16,981 bases of DNA, taken from assembly GCA_035341855.1 (NCBI GenBank), contig DAOQWA010000060.1, positions 1 to 16,981 of the forward strand, written 5' to 3'. The notes beneath the pieces are model-generated. The model was not told the origin of the DNA. It saw only the letters and a program-made list of their open reading frames with translations, and made no database searches. The first letter of the stretch is position 1; each line of letters opens with the position of its first letter. The translations under genes and the position numbers were made by a program. This DNA comes from QQVM01 sp035341855. Lineage in GTDB: Bacteria > Bacteroidota > Bacteroidia > AKYH767-A > 2013-40CM-41-45. Below, one piece after another: positions 8,016 to 15,660 of this stretch.

Positions 8016-9401
8016 ATGATCCAATTTTTGCCGGACCTCAGGTCCATTTCAAAATCAATCAGCATACGGCTTAGAGCCAACAACAATAATTCAAAAAATA
8101 TTTCCTCCCCGGTTCGGTGGAGGAAATATTTTTTTGTAAGCATTTTGTTTTTACTGAGCTTGATTCAATCCTGTAAGGAACCCGATGCTGTAGGTCTTAC
8201 AATTTTACCCGGTGAGGACGTTCTCAGCCTTAGCTTTTCTGATACAGCAACTATTTACAGTAAAACTGTATTGGAAGACTCATTGAGAACCGATGAGATC
8301 AGCGTCCAACTATTAGGTGCTATCTCTGACCCTGTTTTTGGCAAACATGAAGCTTCAATTTATGTACAGACTGCAATAGCCGGTATACCTTCTTTTGGAA
8401 ATGTGACCCAGTCTGATTCAATCGTATTATCATTGCTGTATAGTGGCAGCTATGGTGATACAAACTACACACAGACGATCAGCGTTCACAAGATGACTGA
8501 GTATATGTACTTTGACAGTGCGTATTATTCCACCAGAAATTTTACCTATGATCCAACACCAATTGGAACAGCAATGATTGCTCCTAGACCAAATACAAAT
8601 GTTGTGGTTGGAAGCGATACGGTCAGTCCGCGTATTCGCATACATCTGGACAAATCAATAGCCGACAGCATTATGGCTCTAAATGGTCAGTCGCAGTTGA
8701 GTACAAATGAACTTTGGGTGCAATATTTCAAAGGTCTATATATCAAGACCGATGCAGTGAATATGGGTGGGACCGGTAATATGTCTTATCTCAATTTTGT
8801 AGGCTCCAAAATGATTATCTATTACCATGACAGTACTAATACGGTACAAACCTATAGCTTTTCATTGGCTTCAACCCGTTCTACCTCATTTTCACATGAT
8901 TATACAGGAACTCCGGTAGACCAGCAGCTTGCAGACTCTTCTGCGCTCGATTCTGTTTGTTTTGTGCAGGCTCTATCCGGCGTAAAAACTAAACTTTCAA
9001 TGCCATTTCTGAAACATTTTCTCGACTCAGGAAGTATTGTGATCAATAGAGCAGAATTGGAATTAACCGTGGAAGCAAACACAACAGTTGACAATCCGGT
9101 ACCTTCACAATTATTCCTTCTTGCCATAAATTCAGAAGGAGCGTCAGAATTTCCTCTTGACTATTTTGAATCATCAACGTACTATGGAGGAGTTTATAAT
9201 TCCGGTACCATGAAATACAAATTCAATATCGTTCGTCATCTTCAAAGAATTTTAGATGGACGTGCTGAGAATCTCGGCTTTTATCTGGTTGCTACAGGTT
9301 CATCAGTTCAGGCAAATAGAGTAATTTTAGGAAGTCCCCTGAAACAAATGGAGGATGCTAAAATGAAGTTAAATCTTTACTATACGAAACTTCCAAGATA
9401 A
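8016..9401 (+). CDS. DUF4270-type lipoprotein
   Basis: The 461-residue protein starts one base after the preceding stop, so the two genes look translationally linked. A basic stretch (PVRWRK, 32-37) leads to a hydrophobic core (YFFVSILFLLSLI, 38-50) and a lipoprotein cysteine C53 in LIQSC, followed by KEPDAVGLTILPGEDVL. That start, and the later beta-rich body with paired SDSIVLSLLYSG and INRAELELTVE strands, match what I recall of DUF4270, a Bacteroidota lipoprotein family of unknown function often beside glmS. The 37-residue tail before the hydrophobic core is unusually long. The frame opens further upstream (7839), but that overlaps the previous gene. No later in-frame ATG lies before the signal peptide; TTG at 8145 is the only other start I see there. 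A terminator-like hairpin lies within codons 26-40. Confidence 0.82.
   Translation: MIQFLPDLRSISKSISIRLRANNNNSKNISSPVRWRKYFFVSILFLLSLIQSCKEPDAVGLTILPGEDVLSLSFSDTATIYSKTVLEDSLRTDEISVQLLGAISDPVFGKHEASIYVQTAIAGIPSFGNVTQSDSIVLSLLYSGSYGDTNYTQTISVHKMTEYMYFDSAYYSTRNFTYDPTPIGTAMIAPRPNTNVVVGSDTVSPRIRIHLDKSIADSIMALNGQSQLSTNELWVQYFKGLYIKTDAVNMGGTGNMSYLNFVGSKMIIYYHDSTNTVQTYSFSLASTRSTSFSHDYTGTPVDQQLADSSALDSVCFVQALSGVKTKLSMPFLKHFLDSGSIVINRAELELTVEANTTVDNPVPSQLFLLAINSEGASEFPLDYFESSTYYGGVYNSGTMKYKFNIVRHLQRILDGRAENLGFYLVATGSSVQANRVILGSPLKQMEDAKMKLNLYYTKLPR
8093..8135 (+). terminator. Terminator-like hairpin inside the DUF4270 reading frame
   Basis: The arms AAAAAATATTTCCTCC (8093-8108) and GGAGGAAATATTTTTT (8119-8134) are perfect 16-bp complements around a 10-base loop, in which CCG and CGG can pair further. 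The right arm ends in a run of seven T (8129-8135). It lies 78 bases downstream of the GT5-like stop codon, where an intrinsic terminator would be expected, yet within the start of the next reading frame. It may be a leaky terminator or attenuator between the first gene and DUF4270/glmS. Confidence 0.55.
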
Positions 9402-9407
9402 ACTATC

Positions 9408-11249
9408 ATGTGCGGAATTGTTGCTTACATAGGTCAGAAAGAGGTTTACCCTATTTTGATCAAAGGTCTTCAAAGACTTGAATACAGAGGATATGACAGT
9501 GCAGGTATTGCCATTCTAAATGGCGACTTAAAAGTTTTCAAGAAAGCCGGAAAAGTAAGTGACCTGCATGACCATGTGAAAGGTATGGATACCAGCGGAA
9601 AAATTGGTATGGGTCATACAAGATGGGCGACGCATGGTGAACCTAATGATCGTAATGCTCACCCTCATTATTCTCAAAACGGAAAGTTCGCAATCATCCA
9701 TAACGGGATTATTGAGAATTACAGTTCGATAAAAGCTGAGTTAACCAAAAGAGGACATACTTTTAACAGTGATACCGATACAGAAGTTCTTGTCCATCTG
9801 ATAGAAGATATTTACATCAATGGCAAAGTTTCACTGGATGAAGCAGTCCGCCTTGCTCTTGGTGAGGTGATCGGAGCTTATGCCATTGTGATCCTTGCTC
9901 ATGATCATCCGAATGAACTGATCTGTGCACGCAAGGGAAGTCCTATTGTTTTGGGTGTCGGAAAAGATAAAGGAGAATTTTTTGTTGCCTCAGATGCAAC
10001 ACCTATCATCGAATATACAAACAACGTTATTTATCTTAATGATGGAGAGGTTGCTTATATCAATGATGGACAACTGACGGTAAAAACAATTGAGAACCAG
10101 GTAAAAACTCCATACATCCATGAGCTCGAAATGAAACTCGAGCAATTGGAAAAGGGAGGCTATGATCATTTCATGCTGAAAGAGATCTATGAACAACCTC
10201 GTTCTATATGGGATAGTATGCGTGGCAGGATCGATGCGAAGAAAGGATTTCTCCGCATGGGTGGCGTCAATGAATATGAAAACAAATTTGTGAACGCAAA
10301 ACGCATACTGATCATCGGTTGCGGAACATCATGGCATGCCGGACTGGTAGCAGAATATTTATTCGAAGACCTTGCCCGAATTCCTGTTGAGGTTGAATAT
10401 GCTTCTGAATTCAGGTATAGAAATCCTGTTATTTATGAAGATGATATCGTAATTCCAATCTCACAATCAGGTGAGACAGCAGATACATTAGCAGCCATTG
10501 AACTTGCCAAATCAAAAGGAGCAACGATATTCGGTGTATGTAATGTTGTTGGTTCATCTATACCAAGAGTAACACATGCGGGTGCTTATACCCATGCCGG
10601 TCCTGAAATTGGTGTTGCATCCACAAAAGCATTTACCGCGCAGGTTACAGTTTTAACTCTCATAGCACTTCAGATAGCAAGGCACCGTGGGACCATCACC
10701 GACTCCAGGTATCATCAGCTATTGAATGAGCTGGAAATGATCCCTAAAAAAGTTGAGAAAGTATTGGAGCTGAACGAGCAAATAATTGGCATCGCAGAAC
10801 AATTCCAAAATGCTAAAAACTTCCTTTATTTAGGAAGAGGATATGGATTTCCTGTTGCACTTGAGGGTGCCCTTAAATTAAAGGAGATCTCTTATATACA
10901 TGCTGAAGGATATCCTGCAGCAGAAATGAAACACGGACCCATTGCATTGATCGACGAAGAGATGCCTGTTGTTGTTATCGCAAACAAGAATGAGACCTAC
11001 GAAAAGGTCGTCAGCAATATTCAGGAAGTAAAGGCAAGAAAAGGAAAGATTATCGCCATCGTTACAGAAGGTGATGATGTTGTCAGAGACCTTGCCGACC
11101 ATGTTATTGAAATTCCGGAAAGTGATGATGTGCTCATGCCATTGATCTCGGTAGTTCCATTGCAGTTACTTTCATATCATATCGCCGTGATGCGTGGCTG
11201 TAACGTTGACCAGCCAAGAAATCTTGCTAAATCGGTGACTGTCGAATAA
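9408..11249 (+). CDS. glmS: Glutamine--fructose-6-phosphate aminotransferase (isomerizing)
   Basis: GlmS makes glucosamine-6-phosphate from fructose-6-phosphate and glutamine, the entry step to UDP-GlcNAc for peptidoglycan and lipopolysaccharide. The 613-residue length matches the family. The catalytic Cys2 follows the initiator Met (MCGIVAYIG), which fixes the start. The class II glutaminase domain (about 2-240) shows LEYRGYDSAG (24-33), GMGHTRWATHG (67-77) and HNGIIENY (98-105). Two SIS sugar-binding domains follow: IGCGTSWH (303-310) with ISQSGETADT (351-360), then YLGRGYGFPVALEGALKLKE (474-493) with HAEGYPAAEMKHGP (498-511). The C-terminal DQPRNLAKSVTVE (601-613) carries the conserved active-site tail lysine K608. 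It starts 6 bases after the DUF4270 stop and ends before a terminator, so it is the last gene of the operon. No glmS ribozyme is possible in the short upstream gap. Confidence 0.98.
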   Translation: MCGIVAYIGQKEVYPILIKGLQRLEYRGYDSAGIAILNGDLKVFKKAGKVSDLHDHVKGMDTSGKIGMGHTRWATHGEPNDRNAHPHYSQNGKFAIIHNGIIENYSSIKAELTKRGHTFNSDTDTEVLVHLIEDIYINGKVSLDEAVRLALGEVIGAYAIVILAHDHPNELICARKGSPIVLGVGKDKGEFFVASDATPIIEYTNNVIYLNDGEVAYINDGQLTVKTIENQVKTPYIHELEMKLEQLEKGGYDHFMLKEIYEQPRSIWDSMRGRIDAKKGFLRMGGVNEYENKFVNAKRILIIGCGTSWHAGLVAEYLFEDLARIPVEVEYASEFRYRNPVIYEDDIVIPISQSGETADTLAAIELAKSKGATIFGVCNVVGSSIPRVTHAGAYTHAGPEIGVASTKAFTAQVTVLTLIALQIARHRGTITDSRYHQLLNELEMIPKKVEKVLELNEQIIGIAEQFQNAKNFLYLGRGYGFPVALEGALKLKEISYIHAEGYPAAEMKHGPIALIDEEMPVVVIANKNETYEKVVSNIQEVKARKGKIIAIVTEGDDVVRDLADHVIEIPESDDVLMPLISVVPLQLLSYHIAVMRGCNVDQPRNLAKSVTVE

Positions 11250-11271
11250 GCATTCATAACAAATTACATTC

Positions 11272-11306
11272 AAAAGCCCTTCAGTAATGATACTGAAGGG
11301 CTTTTT
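11272..11306 (+). terminator. Rho-independent terminator after glmS
   Basis: AAAAGCCCTTCAGTA (11272-11286) and TACTGAAGGGCTTTT (11291-11305) form a perfect 15-bp stem with a 4-base loop (ATGA), ending in five T. It lies 23 bases after the glmS stop. Confidence 0.9.
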
Positions 11307-11448
11307 GCTGCAACACGTCTATTATGCAAAAAAGATTTCCACAATAAGGCCATTCGTGGAGAAATAAATAGAAATTTCACGCATCATACAGTTTTTAATG
11401 TCTGCTTTTTTCTAATTTTATGCTTTAACCAAAAAACAGAATAAGATT

Positions 11449-12267
11449 ATGATAAGCGTCAAAAAGCTGCTCGTATTTTTTGCGGCATTTATAATTTCAG
11501 GAACTCTTAGTGCATTAAATCCTTCCCGCGAATATGCAGTCAGGCCGGATAAATACGGAATGGACTATAAAGAAGAGAAGATAACCTTAAAAGATGGTGC
11601 GGTTATCAATGCATGGTTTTTTGAGACCAGTAAAAAAACTACCAACTGGATCGTGATCAGTGACGATGGAGACGGCAACATGGCTGATAATATAGAGATC
11701 TGCAGCCAGTTTCTTTCAGCAGGATGGAATGTAGCCATGTATGACTATCGTGGGTTTGGAGCAAGCAGTGATTTTAATATTGACCCTGACACTTATATTT
11801 ATCCACAATTCGTTGAAGACCTGAACGGAATTCTTGACTACCTCCGTAAATCAAGAGCTGTTACAAAATTTGACCTGTATGGTCAGTATATTGGCGGAGG
11901 ACTTGCATTGGGCGTTGGCGCCAACCGTCCGGAAACCCGGAAGATGATCGCTGACGGCCCGTGGCTGGAACTGGAAGGAATGAAAAAGAAATTGAAAGAG
12001 GTAAAACAAAAAGATGTTATCATCCCTTTTGGCTATGACAAAAACAAAGAGCCCATTTACGGTTGCGATAAATCACGTGCGAACATTAAAGGCGTTATGA
12101 TAATTGTTTCCCCAAATGACGAACTGCTCACACCTGTGGATATGAAACCACTCCGTTGCACCACATATACATACGTTGTCACAGAAAGCCCTTCTAATGC
12201 CAAAAACTTCGAGACTGATAAGAATGCTTATTTTGAAAAGGTCAATAAGTTTTTGAACGCACAATAA
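11449..12267 (+). CDS. Exported alpha/beta-hydrolase-like protein lacking the catalytic Ser and His
   Basis: A 272-residue protein with a signal peptide (MISVKKLLVFFAAFIISGTLSA, cleavage near 22) and an alpha/beta-hydrolase fold. Recognisable fold segments are NWIVISDDGDGN (66-77, place of the oxyanion-hole loop), WNVAMYDYRGFGASSD (93-108), LYGQYIGGGLALG (143-155, place of the nucleophile elbow) and GVMIIVSPNDELLTP (215-229, acid loop with D224). In the elbow the expected G-x-S-x-G is G145-Q-Y147-I-G, so Tyr replaces the nucleophilic Ser. The protein has no histidine at all, so a Ser-His-Asp triad is impossible. It may be a non-catalytic periplasmic binding or structural protein, or use other chemistry. 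It seems to be a single-gene transcript between two terminators; a TAATTTTA at 11413-11420 is a weak -7 candidate. Confidence 0.8.
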   Translation: MISVKKLLVFFAAFIISGTLSALNPSREYAVRPDKYGMDYKEEKITLKDGAVINAWFFETSKKTTNWIVISDDGDGNMADNIEICSQFLSAGWNVAMYDYRGFGASSDFNIDPDTYIYPQFVEDLNGILDYLRKSRAVTKFDLYGQYIGGGLALGVGANRPETRKMIADGPWLELEGMKKKLKEVKQKDVIIPFGYDKNKEPIYGCDKSRANIKGVMIIVSPNDELLTPVDMKPLRCTTYTYVVTESPSNAKNFETDKNAYFEKVNKFLNAQ

Positions 12268-12284
12268 TTAATATCTCTTTAGAG

Positions 12285-12319
12285 CATAAAAAAAACCGGC
12301 CTCGCCGGTTTTTTTTATG
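12285..12319. terminator. Strong, possibly bidirectional terminator
   Basis: CATAAAAAAAACCGGC (12285-12300) and GCCGGTTTTTTTTATG (12304-12319) are perfect 16-base complements around a 3-base loop. The eight A and eight T runs flank a GC core, so it can terminate transcription of the hydrolase-like gene from the left and of the membrane-protein gene from the right. Confidence 0.88.
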
Positions 12320-12554
12320 TCCAGGGTTTTCCAAAATTATTAGAATAATAAAACCCACTTCAATACACAAGCAAACCGAAATAGGTGTATAAGCCTTTTG
12401 TCAATTTAATCTTTCATGTATTTTGAAATTAGTTTCCGCCCTACGCATAAAATTAAAAAGAACTCTCAATCACCCTGGTTTATAAATAAGTGAGAAGTAG
12501 TATGGCCAGATTTTATAATTTAAATAAAGCTTATACCATCCAAAATTAATTTCC
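12320..12554. other. Intergenic stretch between convergent genes
   Basis: After the terminator this very AT-rich stretch lies between the converging ends of the hydrolase-like gene and the membrane-protein gene. I see no open frame of note, no hairpin and no repeat in it. Confidence 0.4.
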
Positions 12555-13997
12555 TTATTCAGAATAATACAGTTTCTTACTCTTAGTAATATTTAATATT
12601 TGCAACCAATTGGCATTTAAGTCTGAATCTTCCGGCTTAGTTATTTTTTCCCAAGATAACACTGTACAAGAATTGCTTATCCTTATTGTATCATTCTTTG
12701 AGGATGCAATTAGCTCCAAAGAATTTCTTTCACACAAGTTATTATACCGTTCCAGTCTGTCAGCATTTGTGTAGATGAATAACATTCCAATTATAAAAGG
12801 TAAATAATACAATCTTTGTCGGCGTGACATGCTCTTTAAGATAAACAGTGCAGAGGCCCCAAAAATAAAAATCAAAGATAATGTTATTGGCATAATTGTG
12901 TCATACCTTAAAATATCTGCTCTATATGATCTATAACCACCGAGAGGTAAAAGCATTATGTAGATAATTGAAAAGAAACCGATATACTTTAATGCAGTTA
13001 ATATTTTGTTTCCATGCTGAACAGGAAATGATTTTTTTATGATGATTGCATTGAGGGCAACTGCCATAAGCAGTAATGGGAACCCCAATTTCTGAGTTAA
13101 TATATTATAAAGACCTTGTGGAATTTTTAAATACATGTCACCCAGATGAATTTGTGAAGCCAGTGTCAAAGAATTGTATCGCCCGAGAAATAATGAATAA
13201 ATCGAGAATAATATCGCAGGCAACAAAAAGAACAAATATCCACTTGAAAATTGTTTGCATATAGGCAATAGAGAATTAACCGAGACCCTGTTCTTACCTT
13301 TGCTTAATTGTCTCTTTAGATAACAGACAACAAGGATCAATGATAAAATCAATATGATTCCTGGGTTTAAAGGTCCACTTAAACATATCACCACTGAAAA
13401 AAGAATCCAAATGAATCTCAGAACTACGCTTCCCGGAAATTTTCGCTCATGATAAAAATGATTTATCAATGGCATTAAATAAACTAATAACAATGCACTG
13501 GGGAGTGCATAAAAAAAGTTATAGGTTGTGGCGGGATCGATTATACCCATATAGGATCTAAACCCATTTATTTGAAAAAACGGCGTAACCAATACGGCTG
13601 ATAAAATGAAATCCAGCTTAAATATATTCCCGGTTCCTGAAATTATATATGATAATAGAAAAACGAGAAGTGCTTGAATAATAACTTTTGCTATTGCACA
13701 CGCAAGGTAAACACTATCTATAGGTGAAACAAAATTCTGTAAAAATGTCGGAGTTGTTAGAAAATACTCTCTCATGATCCAATGACTGAAAAAACGATTT
13801 GGATCAATGTAGTTCTGATTTGAAAAAATTGCTTTTAATCCAAGCGGGTTATCAAGAACTTGCTGAACATCGTTTGAAGGTACAATTACCCAGGCCATGT
13901 CTCCGTCCAATGGCTGGCTAAAATGCTGAAAGAATGAAAAACCTAAATCTGTCAGAAATAGTATTAGAAGAAAAAAATATACTATTCTATTTTTCAA
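12555..13997 (-). CDS. Multi-spanning membrane protein of unknown function (possible GT-C-like)
   Basis: This 480-residue protein has about eleven hydrophobic helices (roughly 4-22, 96-119, 127-143, 157-177, 191-208, 211-227, 253-271, 302-320, 335-352, 367-387, 397-411) and a soluble C-terminal tail (412-480). I do not recognise the family. The first loop after helix 1 carries an acidic pair (LDGDMAW, D31 and D33) followed by a long extracytoplasmic segment (36-94). That arrangement resembles GT-C glycosyltransferases, which bear a catalytic acidic residue in the first outer loop, but this is only a topology argument. The coding region looks distinctly AT-richer than neighbouring genes (one sampled 60-base line had 20 G+C), partly explained by hydrophobic codons but also compatible with transfer. 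It lies 110 bases downstream of nfu on the same strand; no clear promoter was found between them. Confidence 0.7.
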   Translation of the reverse strand: MKNRIVYFFLLILFLTDLGFSFFQHFSQPLDGDMAWVIVPSNDVQQVLDNPLGLKAIFSNQNYIDPNRFFSHWIMREYFLTTPTFLQNFVSPIDSVYLACAIAKVIIQALLVFLLSYIISGTGNIFKLDFILSAVLVTPFFQINGFRSYMGIIDPATTYNFFYALPSALLLVYLMPLINHFYHERKFPGSVVLRFIWILFSVVICLSGPLNPGIILILSLILVVCYLKRQLSKGKNRVSVNSLLPICKQFSSGYLFFLLPAILFSIYSLFLGRYNSLTLASQIHLGDMYLKIPQGLYNILTQKLGFPLLLMAVALNAIIIKKSFPVQHGNKILTALKYIGFFSIIYIMLLPLGGYRSYRADILRYDTIMPITLSLIFIFGASALFILKSMSRRQRLYYLPFIIGMLFIYTNADRLERYNNLCERNSLELIASSKNDTIRISNSCTVLSWEKITKPEDSDLNANWLQILNITKSKKLYYSE

Positions 13998-14107
13998 TAT
14001 TTAAAACAAATTGTTCAATAAAAACAAGTTACTTCTATTGAATCTTAAAAACCTTTAAAACCAAAATCAAAAAATCTTGATCCGGTATCGAAATCTTTTT
14101 ATTTTTC

Positions 14108-14371
14108 TTAAAAATCACTCTCCTCCTCCTTTTCAATCGCCTCCACAGATTTAATCTCAGGCACCATCCTCAAAATTGTTTGCTCTATCCCGGCCTTGAG
14201 TGTCATAGCACTCATACTGCAAGAACGACAAGCACCCAAAAATTTCAGACGTACCACCATATCGTCAGTGATCTCTATCAAAGAAACATCTCCACTATCA
14301 GCTTCGAGATAAGGTCGAAGCTGATTAAGCGCATTCTCGACGCGGGTTAAAAGTGATGGATCCTGTGGCAT
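14108..14371 (-). CDS. Nfu-type iron-sulfur cluster carrier (NifU C-terminal domain)
   Basis: An 87-residue protein consisting of a single NifU C-terminal domain. The region VENALNQLRPYLEADSGDVSL (11-31) is the family's first helix and strand, and GACRSCSMS (46-54) holds the CxxC cysteines C48 and C51. In this family two subunits bridge a [4Fe-4S] cluster through these cysteines and pass it to target proteins in the cytoplasm. The acidic tail EAIEKEEESDF is not conserved in function as far as I know. It starts 31 bases after the mrp stop on the same strand and is probably co-transcribed with it; both are iron-sulfur carriers, which supports the assignment. Confidence 0.92.
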   Translation of the reverse strand: MPQDPSLLTRVENALNQLRPYLEADSGDVSLIEITDDMVVRLKFLGACRSCSMSAMTLKAGIEQTILRMVPEIKSVEAIEKEEESDF

Positions 14372-14402
14372 TTATTTTTGTAATTTAATTGATCAAGAAA
14401 TT

Positions 14403-15506
14403 TTAATATGCAATGGCTGAAACAGGTTTCGTCGGGCCGACATTTGCATTTCTTATTGCAACCTGACGAATGAGATTGTCAGCAACATCGCTGAACGCAT
14501 CCGCTATTTTAGAGTTTTCATCCAGAGCTACAGGTATACCGGAATCACCACCTTCGCGAATACTTTGCACCAAAGGTATTTCTCCAAGGAATGGCACATT
14601 TAATTTTTCGGAAAGATCTTTACATCCTTCTTTTCCAAAAATGTAATATTTATTTTCAGGTAATTCGGCAGGTGTAAAATAACTCATGTTCTCAACAAGT
14701 CCGAGTACCGGTACATTGATCGACTCCAATTGAAACATGTTGATACCCTTTTTAGCATCTGCAAGTGCAACATGCTGCGGCGTACTAACTATGACTGCAC
14801 CTGTGACAGGAACAGCAGAGACAAGAGTCAGGTGAATATCTCCTGTTCCGGGTGGAAGATCTATGAGCATGTAATCGAGCTCTCCCCATTCAGCATCGGA
14901 AAAAAGTTGTTGCAAGGCTTTTGAAGCCATTGGTCCTCTCCAGGGAATTGCACGATCAGGATCGACAAGCATACCGATGGATAAAACTTTCACTCCATAT
15001 TTATCAATAGGAATCATAAAAGTTTTTCCTTCTTTCTCATTCACAAATAATCGCTCACCTTCTACGCCGAACATAATATGCTGGGAAGGGCCATAGATGT
15101 CTGCGTCAATTAAGCCCACTTTTGCACCTTTAGATGCAAGAGCAATAGCCAGGTTCGCAGACACTGTAGATTTCCCGACACCACCTTTTCCACTTGCAAT
15201 AGCAATAATATTTTTAACACCGGAAAGCAAAGCTCCTGACTTAGTGCGACCGCTGGTTGTTCTGGCAGTCATGTTGACGGTTACATTTGCTCTTTCATCC
15301 ACAAAATGAATAATAGCATTCACGCAAGCTGATTGGATCAATGCTTTTAATGGGCAAGCCGGAGTTGTAAGGACAACCGTGAAACTTACATCCATGCCAG
15401 TGATCTCAATATCCTCTACCATATTCAATGTGATCAGGTCCTTTTTCAGATCCGGTTCGATCACATTTTTTAAGGCTTCAATTACTTGTTCTTTGGTAAT
15501 AGACAT
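14403..15506 (-). CDS. mrp: Mrp/ApbC/NBP35 family iron-sulfur carrier ATPase
   Basis: The 367-residue protein has an N-terminal MIP18/DUF59 domain (about 1-80, with TPACPLKALIQSAC at 48-61) joined to a deviant P-loop ATPase. The Walker A is ASGKGGVGKST (104-114), followed by LIDADIYGPS (132-141), MLIDLPPGTGD (213-223) and STPQHVALADAKKG (241-254). Mrp proteins bind and transfer [4Fe-4S] clusters in the cytoplasm. The usual CxxC after ENMS is missing: the segment reads ENMSYFTPAELPENKYYIFG (272-291), with one Cys at 295. From memory this variant is common in Bacteroidota. An in-frame ATG at 15527 lies inside the promoter -7 element (15525-15532), so the start at 15506 is preferred. It heads a probable operon with nfu. 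Confidence 0.93.
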   Translation of the reverse strand: MSITKEQVIEALKNVIEPDLKKDLITLNMVEDIEITGMDVSFTVVLTTPACPLKALIQSACVNAIIHFVDERANVTVNMTARTTSGRTKSGALLSGVKNIIAIASGKGGVGKSTVSANLAIALASKGAKVGLIDADIYGPSQHIMFGVEGERLFVNEKEGKTFMIPIDKYGVKVLSIGMLVDPDRAIPWRGPMASKALQQLFSDAEWGELDYMLIDLPPGTGDIHLTLVSAVPVTGAVIVSTPQHVALADAKKGINMFQLESINVPVLGLVENMSYFTPAELPENKYYIFGKEGCKDLSEKLNVPFLGEIPLVQSIREGGDSGIPVALDENSKIADAFSDVADNLIRQVAIRNANVGPTKPVSAIAY

Positions 15507-15660
15507 GCTTAATAATTTACGCCACAAAGGTAATCAAATTGCGTCTTTTATCCTGAAATACTGTGAGAGGATGGTAAAAGTGCCAATAAAAAGCGGCTTT
15601 ATTAATGATAAAAAGCAGAAATATGGGTGAATGGACCGGAACCAGGAATCTTTCATGTCC
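15507..15660 (-). other. Spacer between the alkyltransferase-like gene and mrp
   Basis: It holds the mrp promoter near its left end. On the minus strand AATAAAG-CCG-CTTTTTATT (15585-15603) can form an imperfect AT-rich hairpin with a T run, a weak candidate terminator for the trmB transcript. If it is not used, trmB, the alkyltransferase-like gene, mrp and nfu could be read through as one unit. Confidence 0.3.
15525..15532 (-). promoter_or_regulatory. -7 element of the mrp-nfu promoter
   Basis: TACCTTTG on the minus strand fits TAnnTTTG and ends 18 bases before the mrp ATG at 15506. No clear -33 TTTG was found at 19-21 bases. The element covers the alternative upstream ATG, which argues against that start. 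Confidence 0.5.

Noticed and set aside
14026..14050. Inverted repeat TCAATA / TATTGA upstream of the membrane-protein gene
   Set aside because: Only six base pairs, AT-rich, with a long loop; expected by chance in such sequence.
15507..15527. Mrp start at 15527
   Set aside because: That ATG lies within the -7 promoter element; the ATG at 15506 gives the usual Mrp N-terminus.
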